From Serratia liquefaciens (lineage in GTDB: Bacteria > Pseudomonadota > Gammaproteobacteria > Enterobacterales > Enterobacteriaceae): DNA of 64,000 bases. Below the pieces are notes generated by a model, which saw only the letters and a program-made list of their open reading frames with translations, did no database searches and had not been told where the DNA came from. Location: positions 1,178,001 to 1,242,000 of the forward strand of contig NZ_CP088930.1 in assembly GCF_027594825.1 (NCBI RefSeq), read 5' to 3'. Below are positions 9,675 to 19,569 of this stretch, one piece after another; within the stretch, counting starts at the first letter, position 1; every line of letters starts with the position of its first letter. The position numbers were made by a program, and so were the translations under genes.

Positions 9675-12155
9675 ATGAGCAAATATCAACAACAAGCGTT
9701 AAAAATGAGTCGCCGCCGCTTCCTGACCGGCGCTACCGCGCTGGCAGCCGCCCCTCTGCTGGCTGGCCTGTGGCCCAAGTCGGCGCTGGCGCAGGCCATC
9801 AGTCAGGCGCTGCCGCAGTTTGTGGTGTTGCGCCAGGCGCAAAAAGGCATTTTGACCGGCGCACACTGGGGCGCCTTCGAGGTCATCGTTCAGGACGGTA
9901 AAATGGTCGGCGTGCAGCCGGTCAAAGACGATCCTTACCCGAACGAACTGATCACCATGGCGCCCTACCAGGTGCACGCCGAAAACCGCATCAAATACCC
10001 GATGGTGCGCAAAAGCTGGCTGGAAGGCGGCCCCGGCAGCCGTACCGAACTGCGCGGACGCGACGAGTGGGTACGCGTAAGCTGGGACAAGGCGATTGAG
10101 CTGGTGTGCGGCGAAATTACCCGTTTGCAAAAAGATCACGGCCCGCAGTCGATCTATGCCGGCTCCTATGGCTGGAAAAGCGTCGGCATGCTGCACAACA
10201 GCCGTACGCTGCTGCAACGCCTGATGAACCTGACCGGCGGCTTCCTCGGTTACGCCGGGGACTACTCGACCGGCGCCGCGCAGGTGATCATGTCACACGT
10301 GGTGGGCTCCATGGAGGTTTACGAACAGCAGACCGCCTGGCCGAACGTGATTGAAAACAGCCAGCTGGTGGTGCTGTGGGGCTGTAACCCGATGATCACG
10401 CTGAAAAACAGCTGGAACGTCCCGGACCACTACGGCCAGAAGGGCTTTGAGGCGCTGAAGAAGAAAGGCACCCGGGTGATCAGCATCGATCCGGTGCACA
10501 ACGACAGCGCCAAATTCGTCGACGCTCAGTGGATCGCCCCGCGTCCTTATACCGACGGCGCCATGCTGATCGGCATCGCACATACACTTCTGACCGAGAA
10601 ACTGCATAATCCGGACTTCCTGAAAACCTACACCGCCGGTTTCGACAAGTTCCAGGCCTATCTGTTGGGTGAAACCGACGGCACGCCGAAAACGGCCGAA
10701 TGGGCGGCCGATGTGTGCGGCGTCGATGCTGACGTGCTGCGTCAGTTGGCGCGCGACATGGCGAAAAATCGCACCATGATCATGGGCGGTTGGGGCATCC
10801 AACGCCAGCATCATGGCGAACAGCAGCACTGGCTGTTGGTGACCGTGGCGGCGATGCTCGGCCAGATTGGCCTGCCGGGCGGCGGCTTCGGTTTCAGCTA
10901 TCACTACTCTTCCGGCGGCAGCCCGACGGCAAAAGGCGGTATCATTTCTGGCATTTCCGCCGGCAACGCACCGAAGAACTCACCGGCGCCGATCCCGGTG
11001 GCACGCATCGCCGAATGTCTGTCCAACCCGGGCAAGACGATTAACTTCAACGGTGCGCAGGTCACCTACCCAGAGGTGAAAATGGTCTATGTGGCGGGTG
11101 GCAACACCTTCCACCAGCATCAGGACACCAACAATCTGGTCAAGGCCTGGCAGAAACCGGACACCATCGTGGTGAACGAACCTTACTGGACGGCCACCGC
11201 CAAGCATGCCGATATCGTTCTGCCGGCCACCACCAGCTACGAACGCAACGATCTCGAAATGGGCGGCGACTACTCGCAACTGTATGTGTTCCCGATGCAC
11301 CAGTGCGTAGCGCCGCAGCATGAGTCACGCAGCGATTTCGATATCTTCGCAGCCATGGCGGCCAAGCTGGGGGTGCAGGATGCCTTTACCGAAGGCAAGG
11401 ACGAAACCCAATGGCTGAAAGGCATGTACGACGACATGAAAACTCAGGCGCGTGCCGCCCGGGTGGCCCTGCCGCCGTTCGACATGTTCTGGGAATCCAA
11501 CAACTATGTGCGCTTCCCGGTGCCGGAGGCCAATACCCAATGGGTGCGTTTTGCCGACTATCGCGAAAACCCGCTGCTCAACCCGCTGGGGACGCCATCC
11601 GGTAAAATCGAGATCTACTCCGACGCCATTGCCAAAATGAAGTATCAGGATTGTCCGGGCATTCCGACCTGGATGCCGCCGCATGAATGGTATCGTGGAC
11701 CGGAAGCGGTGAAATATCCGCTGTCGCTGAACACCGCGCACCCGATCAACCGCCTGCATTCGCAGCTCGACAACACGCCACTGCGCAAAAAATACGCGGT
11801 AGCCGATCGAGAAGCGATTGTTATCCACCCACAGGATGCCCAGTCACGCGGTATTGCCAATGGCGATCTGGTGCGAGCCTTTAACGATCGCGGCCAGATC
11901 CTGGTGGGTGCGGTAGTGAGCGAAGACGTGCGTCCAGGCGTAGTGCGTATCAGCGAAGGTGCCTGGTTCGATCCGGCCGATCCGTCTCAGCCGGGTTCAC
12001 TGTGCAAGAACGGCAACGTCAACTGTCTGACCTTCGACGTCGGCTCCTCCAGCCTGGCTCAGGGGAACTGCGGGCAAATGGCACAGCTGCAGATCGAGAA
12101 GTATCAGGGCGAGGTGCTGAAAAACACCGCGCACGACGTGCCGGCCGGCGCGTAA
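9675..12155 (+). CDS. Periplasmic molybdopterin TMAO / S- or N-oxide reductase (TorA/TorZ/BisC family)
   Basis: An 826-residue DMSO-reductase-superfamily enzyme with a Tat signal peptide (SRRRFLTG at residues 12-19, hydrophobic stretch and cleavage near ALAQA). It has no N-terminal Fe-S cysteine motif, as in TorA/TorZ. The Mo ligand serine is Ser198 in GDYSTGAAQV, followed by VVGSMEVYEQQT, both well conserved with TorA. The MGD-binding C-terminal domain (GIANGDLVRAFNDRGQILVG) is present. Electrons should come from the cytochrome encoded 12 bp upstream. No torD chaperone and no torSTR regulators are nearby. The substrate (TMAO, DMSO or biotin sulfoxide) cannot be settled from sequence alone. 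Confidence 0.88.
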   Translation: MSKYQQQALKMSRRRFLTGATALAAAPLLAGLWPKSALAQAISQALPQFVVLRQAQKGILTGAHWGAFEVIVQDGKMVGVQPVKDDPYPNELITMAPYQVHAENRIKYPMVRKSWLEGGPGSRTELRGRDEWVRVSWDKAIELVCGEITRLQKDHGPQSIYAGSYGWKSVGMLHNSRTLLQRLMNLTGGFLGYAGDYSTGAAQVIMSHVVGSMEVYEQQTAWPNVIENSQLVVLWGCNPMITLKNSWNVPDHYGQKGFEALKKKGTRVISIDPVHNDSAKFVDAQWIAPRPYTDGAMLIGIAHTLLTEKLHNPDFLKTYTAGFDKFQAYLLGETDGTPKTAEWAADVCGVDADVLRQLARDMAKNRTMIMGGWGIQRQHHGEQQHWLLVTVAAMLGQIGLPGGGFGFSYHYSSGGSPTAKGGIISGISAGNAPKNSPAPIPVARIAECLSNPGKTINFNGAQVTYPEVKMVYVAGGNTFHQHQDTNNLVKAWQKPDTIVVNEPYWTATAKHADIVLPATTSYERNDLEMGGDYSQLYVFPMHQCVAPQHESRSDFDIFAAMAAKLGVQDAFTEGKDETQWLKGMYDDMKTQARAARVALPPFDMFWESNNYVRFPVPEANTQWVRFADYRENPLLNPLGTPSGKIEIYSDAIAKMKYQDCPGIPTWMPPHEWYRGPEAVKYPLSLNTAHPINRLHSQLDNTPLRKKYAVADREAIVIHPQDAQSRGIANGDLVRAFNDRGQILVGAVVSEDVRPGVVRISEGAWFDPADPSQPGSLCKNGNVNCLTFDVGSSSLAQGNCGQMAQLQIEKYQGEVLKNTAHDVPAGA

Positions 12156-12175
12156 CGGCGCCTGCCGCAACAACA

Positions 12176-12206
12176 GGGGCGATAATGCTATCGCCCCTTC
12201 TTTTCC
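12176..12206 (+). terminator. Terminator of the cytochrome/reductase operon
   Basis: A perfect 9-bp stem GGGGCGATA / TATCGCCCC with loop ATGC, followed by TTCTTTTCC. It lies 20 bp after the reductase stop codon. Confidence 0.8.
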
Positions 12207-12320
12207 TTTATGCCGGAAAAGACTTTTTACTATTCAGCCCAATAAAACCGGTTTTTGTTTATGGTTTTTTGGGCGTATCATGCGCGCGACTCCCCCATTT
12301 ACGGCTATTTGCTGACCTCT

Positions 12321-13499
12321 ATGCCTACTTCAACTGCGGTAACGCGACGCTCCCCCGACCTGACTTCGCTGGCCTTTTTAGTGGTGGCCTTCCTTACCGG
12401 AATTGCCGGTGCGTTACAAACCCCCACGCTGAGCCTGTTCCTGGCAACCGAGGTGAAGGTTCGTCCCTCCATGGTTGGGCTATTCTTCACCGGCAGCGCG
12501 GTGATCGGCATCCTGGTCAGCCAGTTTCTCGCGCGCCGCTCAGATCAAAAAGGGGATCGCAAGACGCTGATCTTCCTCTGCTGCATGCTGGGTGCACTGG
12601 GCTGCGTGCTGTTCGCCTGGAACCGTAATTATTATCTGTTGCTGGCGGTCGGCGTAATGCTGACCAGCTTCGGCTCCACCGCCAACCCGCAAATGTTTGC
12701 CCTGGCACGCGAACACGCCGATCGCACCGGTCGCGAGGCGGTAATGTTCAGTTCTATCCTGCGGGCGCAGGTTTCTCTCGCCTGGGTGATAGGCCCGCCG
12801 ATTGCCTTTGCGCTGGCGTTGGGATTCGGTTTTAAGGTGATGTACCTGGCCGCCGCAGCAGCGTTTATTCTGTGCGGCGCGCTGGTGTGGAAAATGCTGC
12901 CGTCGATGCGCAAAACGCCGCTGGTGGCCAGCACCACGCTGGAGGCTCCGCGACAGAACCGGCGTGATACGCTGCTGCTGTTTTTGGCCTGTACCTTTAT
13001 GTGGACCGCCAACAGCATGTACCTGATCAATATGCCGCTGTATATGGTGCATGAGCTGCAACTGCCGGAAAAACTGGCCGGGATATTGATGGGGACGGCG
13101 GCGGGGTTGGAAATACCGACCATGCTGTTGGCCGGCATGGTGGCGAAGCGCTTCGGCAAACGTTTTTTGATGCGTTGCGCGGTGGCGGCAGGCCTGCTGT
13201 TTTACTTCGGGTTATTGTTTATCACCGGTACCTGGCAACTGATTGCCCTGCAATTACTCAACGCGGCGTTTATTGGCGTGCTGGCAGGCATTGGTATGCT
13301 CTATTTTCAAGATTTGATGCCCGGTCAGGCCGGGGCCGCAACCACTTTGTTTACCAACACCACGCGCGTGGGCTGGATTTTCGCCGGTTCAATTGCCGGC
13401 GTGGTGGCGGAGGTCTGGAACTATCACGCGGTGTTTTATTCCGCGTTGGCGATGGTGGTCGGCGCGGTGCTGTGCCTGTGGAAGCTGAAAGACGCTTAA
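12321..13499 (+). CDS. setB: Sugar efflux transporter SetB (MFS)
   Basis: A 12-helix major-facilitator exporter of 392 residues, same length as E. coli SetB (393). Conserved SET-family stretches include VAFLTGIAGALQTPTLS, SSFGSTANPQMFALAREHAD, and FQDLMPGQAG. I chose the ATG at 12321 over upstream ATGs at 12255 and 12261, because the DLTSLAFLVVAFLTG alignment with E. coli SetB sets the N-terminus there. The ribosome site is weak for all candidates. SetB exports glucosides and lactose-like sugars in E. coli. It sits next to yeiW, as in E. coli. Confidence 0.92.
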   Translation: MPTSTAVTRRSPDLTSLAFLVVAFLTGIAGALQTPTLSLFLATEVKVRPSMVGLFFTGSAVIGILVSQFLARRSDQKGDRKTLIFLCCMLGALGCVLFAWNRNYYLLLAVGVMLTSFGSTANPQMFALAREHADRTGREAVMFSSILRAQVSLAWVIGPPIAFALALGFGFKVMYLAAAAAFILCGALVWKMLPSMRKTPLVASTTLEAPRQNRRDTLLLFLACTFMWTANSMYLINMPLYMVHELQLPEKLAGILMGTAAGLEIPTMLLAGMVAKRFGKRFLMRCAVAAGLLFYFGLLFITGTWQLIALQLLNAAFIGVLAGIGMLYFQDLMPGQAGAATTLFTNTTRVGWIFAGSIAGVVAEVWNYHAVFYSALAMVVGAVLCLWKLKDA

Positions 13500-13505
13500 A
13501 ACCGA

Positions 13506-13760
13506 TTAAGGCGCCGTATCCGCTTCCAGCTTGATCAGATAGACCAACGCCTGGTCGCGGTGGTCATGGCACATTTCGCGGCTGGCCTGCAGGCTGCCGC
13601 AGACTTTTGGCCGCAGCGGCGAATGAAACAGGCCGCAACGCAGCTGCTCACTCAGATGAATACAGCGGGTGTTGGCGGGCTTGCCGTTAGGCATGCCGGG
13701 GATCGGGCTGGATATTGAAGGCGCAATACAACAGGCGCCACAGTCGGTACGACAGTCCAT
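13506..13760 (-). CDS. yeiW: UPF0153 Cys-rich cluster protein YeiW
   Basis: A small 84-residue cytosolic protein of the CxxCxxCC zinc/iron-chelating family (UPF0153). The N-terminus [20 protein letters not shown] carries four clustered cysteines, and further cysteines (RCIHL, RCGLF, KVCGS, MCHDH) follow. The start at 13760 is used because GGGAG lies 8 bp upstream; the longer frame to 13802 has no support. Function is unknown, probably metal binding. It is convergent with setB, with ends only 6 bp apart. Confidence 0.85.
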   Translation of the reverse strand: MDCRTDCGACCIAPSISSPIPGMPNGKPANTRCIHLSEQLRCGLFHSPLRPKVCGSLQASREMCHDHRDQALVYLIKLEADTAP

Positions 13761-13985
13761 CAGCGAGTCTCCCGGTGGGCTGGCGGAATTGAAGCGCGAC
13801 AATATCAGTCGCGCTCATCCGCCGCCAGCATAATCCGTGTTGGTGCGTGAATCTTTACATCGCGCGGTTTGAGTCATGAATCGCCCGCTTTCATACCTGC
13901 GCGCAAATTGCCATAAACGCCCCTTCGGTCGCCAATTAATGCATGAAACAAGCGTATTCGCGGCTTTACATGCGCCAATCACACA

Positions 13986-14005
13986 TGTACCATTGAGCTA
14001 GTACA
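13986..14005. promoter_or_regulatory. TrpR-like operator upstream of mtr
   Basis: The 20-bp site TGTACCATTGAGCTAGTACA has a perfect outer dyad (TGTAC/GTACA) and a good TrpR half-site AGCTAGTACA. It lies 38 bp before the start of the tryptophan permease gene. E. coli mtr is repressed by TrpR. The left half-site is degenerate. Confidence 0.55.
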
Positions 14006-14043
14006 AAAGAACTCAAGGCCGATGAGGCCAATCAGGAGCAAAA

Positions 14044-15288
14044 ATGTCCGCGGACACCATCCAGAAGCTTTCCCGCCCTTCCGTCCTTGGCGGCGCGATG
14101 ATCATTGCAGGCACCGCCGTCGGCGCCGGCATGTTCTCCATTCCCATAGTCACTTCTGGCGTGTGGTTCAGCGGCTCCGTCGCGCTGCTGGTTTATACCT
14201 GGGCCTGCATGCTGATTTCCGGCCTGATGATCCTGGAAGCCGCCCTGCACTACCCAAGCGGCGCCAGCTTCCACACCATCGTCAAAGATCTGCTCGGTAA
14301 AGGCTGGAATGCCGTTAACGGCATTTCCATCGCCTTTGTGCTGTATATCCTCACCTACGCCTATATTTCCGCCGGGGGGTCGATCATCGCCCACACGCTG
14401 GAAGGCATCGTCGGCGTCGGGCAGTCCACCGCCGGTTTGGTGTTTGCCGTGGTGGTGGCGTTTATCGTTTGGCTCTCCACCCGCGCCGTTGACCGCCTGA
14501 GTACTATCCTGATCGGCGGTATGGTGATCACCTTTGTGATGTCGGTGGGCGACATGTTCACGCATGTGCAACCGGCAGTGCTGTTCAACCGCGGCGACGA
14601 CCAGGCCAGCTACCTGCCTTACGCCCTGGCGGCGCTGCCCTATCTGCTGACGTCCTTCGGTTACCACGGCAACGTGCCGGGGCTGGTGAAGTACTACCAC
14701 AAAGACAGCGGCGCAGTCGTGCGCAGCCTGGTGTACGGCACCCTGCTGGCGTTGGCGATTTATATCCTGTGGCAGTATGTGATCCAGGGCAACATCGCGC
14801 GCGATGCCTTCAAGCAGGTGATTGCCGAAGGTGGCAACATCGGCAGCCTGCTCAAGCAGATGGGCAACGTTTCCAGCAGCCAGACCGTCGGCCAACTCCT
14901 GAACGCCTTCTCTTATATGGCGTTGGCGAGTTCGTTCCTTGGGGTGTCGCTGGGGCTGTTCGATTACCTGGCAGATTTCTTCAAATTCAGCGATGACACC
15001 GTCGGACGCAGCAAAACCGCGCTGGTGACCTTCGCACCGCCAACCATTGCCGCCCTGCTGTTCCCGAACGGCTTCCTTTACGCCATCGGTTTCGCCGGCC
15101 TGGCCGCCACCGTTTGGGCGGTGATCGTGCCCGCCATGATGGCGCGCGCCAGCCGCCGCCGCTTTTCCGAGGCGCAATACCGCGCTCCCGGTGGCTACGG
15201 CATGATCCTGTTCATCATTCTGTTCGGGGTGATCAACGCCGTGGCACACGTATTGGCTTTGCTGGGTCTGTTGCCGGTGTTCCAGTAA
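14044..15288 (+). CDS. mtr: Tryptophan-specific permease Mtr (HAAAP family)
   Basis: An 11-helix inner-membrane importer of the hydroxy/aromatic amino acid permease family, 414 residues. It matches E. coli Mtr closely through [64 protein letters not shown] and [20 protein letters not shown]. The start follows CAGGAGCAAAA. E. coli mtr is at another chromosomal location, so presence here between yeiW and yeiP is a local difference. TyrP and TnaB are the alternatives in the same family; the internal motifs favour Mtr. Confidence 0.85.
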   Translation: MSADTIQKLSRPSVLGGAMIIAGTAVGAGMFSIPIVTSGVWFSGSVALLVYTWACMLISGLMILEAALHYPSGASFHTIVKDLLGKGWNAVNGISIAFVLYILTYAYISAGGSIIAHTLEGIVGVGQSTAGLVFAVVVAFIVWLSTRAVDRLSTILIGGMVITFVMSVGDMFTHVQPAVLFNRGDDQASYLPYALAALPYLLTSFGYHGNVPGLVKYYHKDSGAVVRSLVYGTLLALAIYILWQYVIQGNIARDAFKQVIAEGGNIGSLLKQMGNVSSSQTVGQLLNAFSYMALASSFLGVSLGLFDYLADFFKFSDDTVGRSKTALVTFAPPTIAALLFPNGFLYAIGFAGLAATVWAVIVPAMMARASRRRFSEAQYRAPGGYGMILFIILFGVINAVAHVLALLGLLPVFQ

Positions 15289-15296
15289 TCCCGCAG

Positions 15297-15325
15297 GGGA
15301 TGGCGCTCGCCATCCCTTCTTTCTG
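15297..15325 (+). terminator. mtr terminator
   Basis: Stem GGGATGGC / GCCATCCC followed by TTCTTTCT, 9 bp after the mtr stop. Confidence 0.8.
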
Positions 15326-15417
15326 TCACTGTTTTTGCTCGATCTGCTTGCCTGAAATCAGCGGCGCGAGTAACTTGTCGCAACTTCCCAAAAACTCTTC
15401 ATTGCAGGTTATTTTAG

Positions 15418-15990
15418 ATGGCAAAAGCTAACGAAATTAAGCGCGGCATGGCGATCAACTACAACGGCAAACTGCTGCTGGTGAAAGATATTGATGTACA
15501 AAGCCCAAGCGCACGCGGCGCCAGTACCTTATACAAAATGCGTTTCTCCGACGTCCGGACCGGGCTGAAGGTGGAAGAGCGTTTCAAGGGCGACGATATT
15601 CTGGACACCATTAGCCTGTCCCGCCGCAAGGTGAACTTCTCTTATATCGACGGCGAAGAATACGTGTTTATGGATGACGAGGATTACACCCCGTATATCT
15701 TTAAGAAAGACCAGATCGAAGATGAATTACTGTTTATTCCTGAAGCCGGTCTGCCGGGCATGCAGGTACTGACCCTGGATGGCCAGGTGCTGGCGCTGGA
15801 ACTGCCGCAGACCGTGGACATGGAAATTGTCGACACCGCGCCGGGCATCAAAGGTGCCTCTGCCAGTGCCCGCAACAAGCCGGCTACCATGGCGACCGGC
15901 CTGACCATTCAGGTACCGGAATACCTCAGCGCCGGTGACAAAATCCGCATTCATATTGCCGAGCGCCGCTACATGAGCCGCGCCGACTAG
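15418..15990 (+). CDS. yeiP: Elongation factor P-like protein YeiP
   Basis: A cytosolic EF-P paralogue of 190 residues, the same length as E. coli YeiP. It has the KOW-like N-terminal domain ([20 protein letters not shown]), the central OB fold and the C-terminal OB fold ending RRYMSRAD. The loop that in EF-P carries the modified lysine is [10 protein letters not shown] here: an arginine takes the tip position, as in other YeiP proteins. It probably acts at the ribosome. It is followed by yeiQ in E. coli; here uxuA intervenes. Confidence 0.93.
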   Translation: MAKANEIKRGMAINYNGKLLLVKDIDVQSPSARGASTLYKMRFSDVRTGLKVEERFKGDDILDTISLSRRKVNFSYIDGEEYVFMDDEDYTPYIFKKDQIEDELLFIPEAGLPGMQVLTLDGQVLALELPQTVDMEIVDTAPGIKGASASARNKPATMATGLTIQVPEYLSAGDKIRIHIAERRYMSRAD

Positions 15991-16000
15991 TCGATATTCT

Positions 16001-16022
16001 GGGGCCTGCGTGGCCCCTTTTT
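16001..16022 (+). terminator. yeiP terminator
   Basis: Stem GGGGCC / GGCCCC with a 5-nt loop and a T5 tail, 10 bp after the yeiP stop. Confidence 0.75.
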
Positions 16023-16028
16023 AATGGC

Positions 16029-17219
16029 TTAGGGTAAATCAGGGAAGAAGCGGCGTTTAAGCGCCAGCTCCACCCCGCGCAGTTCCGCCAACCCCTTCAA
16101 ACGACCAATCGCCGAGTAGCCTGGGTTGGTTTTTTTCTTCAAATCGTCCAGCATTTGGTGCCCATGGTCGGGACGCATCGGGATCGGCCGGCGATCGCCT
16201 GCCTGATGGCGCCGTTGCTCCTCAGTGAGGATCGCCTCGATCACCGCTACCATGTCCACGTCGCCCTGCAGATGCGCGCCCTCGTGGAAACTTTTCGGGT
16301 TTTCTTCGCGACAGGTGGCACGTAAATGGGTGAAATGGATGCGGTCGCCGAAGGTTTCGATCATCCGCACCAGATCGTTATCCGCCCGTACGCCGTAAGA
16401 GCCGGTGCACATGGTGAAGCCGTTATACCGGCTGTCGACCGTTTGCTTGAACCACTGCATATCCTCAATGGTAGAGACGATGCGCGGTAACCCCAAAATC
16501 GGCCGTGGCGGATCGTCCGGATGCACCGCCAAACGTACGCCAACCTCCTCGGCCACCGGCACAATTGCACGCAGGAACACCGCCATATTCTCTCGCAGCT
16601 GTGCCTTGTCGATCCCATCGTACTCCGCCAGGCGCGCGCGGAATTGATCGAGGGTATAGCCCTCTTCGGCACCCGGTAATCCGGCGATAATATTGCCGGT
16701 CAGCTTGGCAACCTCCGCCTCGTTCATCGCGGAAAAATAGGCTGCAGCCTGCTCTTGTTCTAGCGGCGTGTAATCCTGCTCTGCGCCAGCGCGCTGCAGG
16801 ATATGCAGATCAAAAGCCGCGAAGGCGGTCTGATCGAAACGCAACGCTTTCGACCCGTCCGGCAGTAAATACTCCAGATCGGTGCGCGTCCAGTCCAGGA
16901 TCGGCATAAAGTTGTAGCACACGGTGTCAATGCCACAGGCCGCGAGGTTCCGCAGCGATTGCTGATAGTTAGCGATATGCTGCCGGTAATCGCCGCTGTG
17001 GGTTTTGATCTCTTCATGTACCGGGATACTTTCCACTACCGACCACACCAAGCCTTTCTCCGCCAACAGGGCCTGACGGGCCTTGATCTCTTCGACCGGC
17101 CACACCTCGCCATTCGGGATATGGTGCAAGGCGGTGACGACGCCAGTGGCGCCGGCCTGGCGCACATCGTCAAGAGAGACAGGATCGTTCGGCCCATACC
17201 AACGCCATGTTTGTTCCAT
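16029..17219 (-). CDS. uxuA: Mannonate dehydratase UxuA
   Basis: A cytosolic TIM-barrel enzyme of 396 residues that dehydrates D-mannonate to 2-keto-3-deoxygluconate in hexuronate catabolism. It begins [21 protein letters not shown], as in UxuA. Family segments [38 protein letters not shown] and [13 protein letters not shown] (metal-binding His/Asp) are all intact. It faces the oxidoreductase gene yeiQ across 337 bp with a UxuR-like operator close to its own start. E. coli has uxuA next to uxuB elsewhere, so the pairing with yeiQ here suggests the neighbour supplies D-mannonate. Confidence 0.93.
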   Translation of the reverse strand: MEQTWRWYGPNDPVSLDDVRQAGATGVVTALHHIPNGEVWPVEEIKARQALLAEKGLVWSVVESIPVHEEIKTHSGDYRQHIANYQQSLRNLAACGIDTVCYNFMPILDWTRTDLEYLLPDGSKALRFDQTAFAAFDLHILQRAGAEQDYTPLEQEQAAAYFSAMNEAEVAKLTGNIIAGLPGAEEGYTLDQFRARLAEYDGIDKAQLRENMAVFLRAIVPVAEEVGVRLAVHPDDPPRPILGLPRIVSTIEDMQWFKQTVDSRYNGFTMCTGSYGVRADNDLVRMIETFGDRIHFTHLRATCREENPKSFHEGAHLQGDVDMVAVIEAILTEEQRRHQAGDRRPIPMRPDHGHQMLDDLKKKTNPGYSAIGRLKGLAELRGVELALKRRFFPDLP

Positions 17220-17285
17220 TGTTTATCCTTGTAAAAAATCGCCCAGTATTACGGAAGTGAGAAAGACCGCACGGCCTCGCCAATC

Positions 17286-17297
17286 TTGTTATACCAA
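17286..17297. promoter_or_regulatory. UxuR/ExuR-like operator core
   Basis: TTGTTATACCAA differs at one base from TTGGTATACCAA, the core of the UxuR/ExuR operator, and is followed by ATT as in the consensus. It lies 67 bp upstream of uxuA, in the divergent region shared with yeiQ (17220-17556). The rest of that region holds no gene that I can see. Confidence 0.55.
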
Positions 17298-17556
17298 ATT
17301 AAAATAGATATCGGTTATCTTTCACCTTACTCTTTCACCTATCCCTGTCAAAAGTGAAACTGCGATTGGTTGATCCACTTCACGAATCTGGCTTATTTTG
17401 CACGAGGCAATGTTATTGATGCGCTTACAGCCTTACACTGGCGACAGAAAATTCGTGCAGGCCCAGGCAAAAACAGCGCCGCATTCTGCACAAAAAACTG
17501 GTCTGATAACTTTTTAAGTTAACCGCCAACACCTCTACTCAGCCTTGGAGCTTTGC

Positions 17557-19038
17557 ATGAAGACTATCGCCAACACGCCGCTTCCGGATGCCGTCCAGCA
17601 GCCAGGTTACGATCGCAGCGCATTACAGAGTCGCATGGTGCATATTGGATTTGGTGCCTTTCACCGTGCCCATCAGGCGCTGCTGACCGATCGGGTGTTG
17701 AATCGTCAGGGCGGTGACTGGGGAATTTGCGAAATCAGCCTGTTCGGCGGTGATAATTTGTTCCGGACGCTACGCCAGCAGGATCATCTTTACAGCGTGC
17801 TGGAAAAAGGCGCGGCGGGTAATCAGGCTATCGTGATCGGTGCGGTACATGAGAGCGTACACCGCAAGCTGGAAGGGATTGGCGCCGTATTGGAAAAGCT
17901 GGCGGAGCCGCAGGTGGCAATTGTCTCCATGACCATTACCGAAAAAGGCTACTGCATTGAACCCGGCAGCGGAAACCTGGATCTTCAACATCAGGGGATA
18001 CGCGCCGATCTGGCGGATCCCGGCGAGCCTTCCACCGTACCGGGGATCCTGGTGGAAGCGCTGCGCCTGCGCCTGGAACGCGGCCTGCCCGCCTTTACCC
18101 TGCTCTCTTGCGATAACATCCCGGAAAACGGCCACGTGCTGCGTAACGCGATCGTCGGTTTAGCGCAAGCGCGCGACGGCGCGCTGGCCGACTGGATTGC
18201 CCGCGAGGTAAGCTTCCCCAGCACCATGGTAGACCGTATCGTTCCCGCCGCAACGCCAGAGACGCTGGATGAAGTGGCCGAGGCGCTCGGCGGCGTTCGT
18301 GATGAATGCGCCATCGCCTGCGAACCCTTTATCCAATGGGTCGTTGAAGACAACTTTGTCGCCGGCCGCCCGGCCTGGGAACGGGCCGGCGCGCAGTTGG
18401 TCAATGACGTGCTGCCTTTTGAGCAGATGAAACTGCGCATGCTGAACGGCAGCCACTCTTTCCTGGCCTATCTCGGGTATCTTGGAGGCTATCAGTACAT
18501 CAACGATTGCATGGGCGATGAATCTTATCGCCGCGCCGCACTCCACCTGATGCTGGCCGAACAGGCGCCGACGCTGAACGTTAGCGGTATCGATTTGCCC
18601 GCCTATGCAGCACAGCTGATTGAGCGCTACAGCAACCCGGCGTTGCAACACCGTACCTGGCAAATCGCCATGGACGGCACGCAAAAATTACCGCAGCGTA
18701 TGCTGGACTCGGTGCGTTGGCATCTGCAGCATGGCGGCAGCTTTGCCGGTCTGGCTCTGGGCGTGGCGGCCTGGGTGCGCTATGTCGGCGGCGTGGATGA
18801 CGCCGGACAGCCAATCGACATTCGCGATCCCTTGTTGGCTACGCTGCAACAGACAGTGGCGGCAACGCCGGATGATGAACAACGGGTGAAAGGCCTGTTG
18901 GCTCTTACGGCTATTTTTGGTGAGCAGTTGGCGGCTAACGAGGAATTTGTCACGGCGGTCACCCGCGCCTACTTGTCATTGCGCGATCGCGGTGCGCGTC
19001 AAACGGTGAAAAACTGGGTTTCGACTCAGCTGGCTTAG
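17557..19038 (+). CDS. yeiQ: Mannitol dehydrogenase-family oxidoreductase YeiQ (fructuronate reductase-like)
   Basis: A 493-residue NAD(P)-dependent polyol dehydrogenase of the UxuB/MtlD long-chain family. The N-terminal nucleotide-binding fold contains VHIGFGAFHRAHQALLTDRV. The catalytic region holds PSTMVDRIVPAATPE, EPFIQWVVEDNFVAGRPAWE and KLRMLNGSHSFLAYLG (catalytic Lys with conserved Asn/His). It matches E. coli YeiQ closely. ATG at 17557 follows TTGGAG; the frame at 17545 is not preferred. Divergence from uxuA and a shared UxuR-like site make fructuronate-to-mannonate reduction a fair inference. Confidence 0.88.
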   Translation: MKTIANTPLPDAVQQPGYDRSALQSRMVHIGFGAFHRAHQALLTDRVLNRQGGDWGICEISLFGGDNLFRTLRQQDHLYSVLEKGAAGNQAIVIGAVHESVHRKLEGIGAVLEKLAEPQVAIVSMTITEKGYCIEPGSGNLDLQHQGIRADLADPGEPSTVPGILVEALRLRLERGLPAFTLLSCDNIPENGHVLRNAIVGLAQARDGALADWIAREVSFPSTMVDRIVPAATPETLDEVAEALGGVRDECAIACEPFIQWVVEDNFVAGRPAWERAGAQLVNDVLPFEQMKLRMLNGSHSFLAYLGYLGGYQYINDCMGDESYRRAALHLMLAEQAPTLNVSGIDLPAYAAQLIERYSNPALQHRTWQIAMDGTQKLPQRMLDSVRWHLQHGGSFAGLALGVAAWVRYVGGVDDAGQPIDIRDPLLATLQQTVAATPDDEQRVKGLLALTAIFGEQLAANEEFVTAVTRAYLSLRDRGARQTVKNWVSTQLA

Positions 19039-19104
19039 CCATTGAAACAGGCGTAAAGAGGGGAAAATGACGATGCCGGATATCATCCGGCATCGCCGAA
19101 CGAC

Positions 19105-19413
19105 TTAACGATAAACTACCGTCATCACTGCAAGTTTTTTCTGTTGATCCACCCACTTCATTTCGGTCGAACCTAAATTCAGTGGCAGTTCTTTGCGTGT
19201 AGCATCAAATTTCGACAGGGCCTGTTGATCTTGATAGTGCTGCCCATTTCGGTAACATTGCGTATTGGCCGTTGAAGCGGTAACTTTCACCGTACAGGGG
19301 CTTTCCACAATAGATCCGACAAAACGAATAACTCCGCCAGTGGTTCCTGCATGACTTGCTGCCGTCCATGAAAACAACATTCCTGCGATCAAAAATAACC
19401 GAAAGACATTCAT
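19105..19413 (-). CDS. Short solitary type-1-fimbria-like (pilin domain) secreted protein
   Basis: A 102-residue protein with a Sec signal peptide (MNVFRLFLIAGMLFSWTAASHA, cleavage before GTTGG; 22 residues). The mature part resembles the start of a type 1 pilin: GGVIRFVGSIVESPCTV matches the donor-strand/first-Cys segment, a second cysteine sits in NTQCYRNG, and the C-terminus ends in VMTVVYR, like pilins ending in VTYR. It is shorter than a full pilin (about 150-180). No chaperone, usher or other fimbrial gene is nearby. It may be a periplasmic or minor adhesin-like protein. Confidence 0.6.
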   Translation of the reverse strand: MNVFRLFLIAGMLFSWTAASHAGTTGGVIRFVGSIVESPCTVKVTASTANTQCYRNGQHYQDQQALSKFDATRKELPLNLGSTEMKWVDQQKKLAVMTVVYR

Positions 19414-19569
19414 GGCAACCTCATTTTTTGTTAAGCCAATTTAAACATAGAGGATCTTCTTAGGAATAATCGCAAGGTAAGGGCATTTATTTGGCGGGTA
19501 ATCGGGCAATTAACAAAGTTAAAACAAGCTACTAACAATCATTTCCCTTAGGTAATATCAGGTTTTTGC

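Noticed and set aside
14032..15249. Long open frame (405 codons) on the - strand opposite mtr
   Set aside because: Composition is rich in His, Gln and Gly in the pattern of an antisense shadow of a membrane-protein gene; the + strand protein is clearly Mtr.
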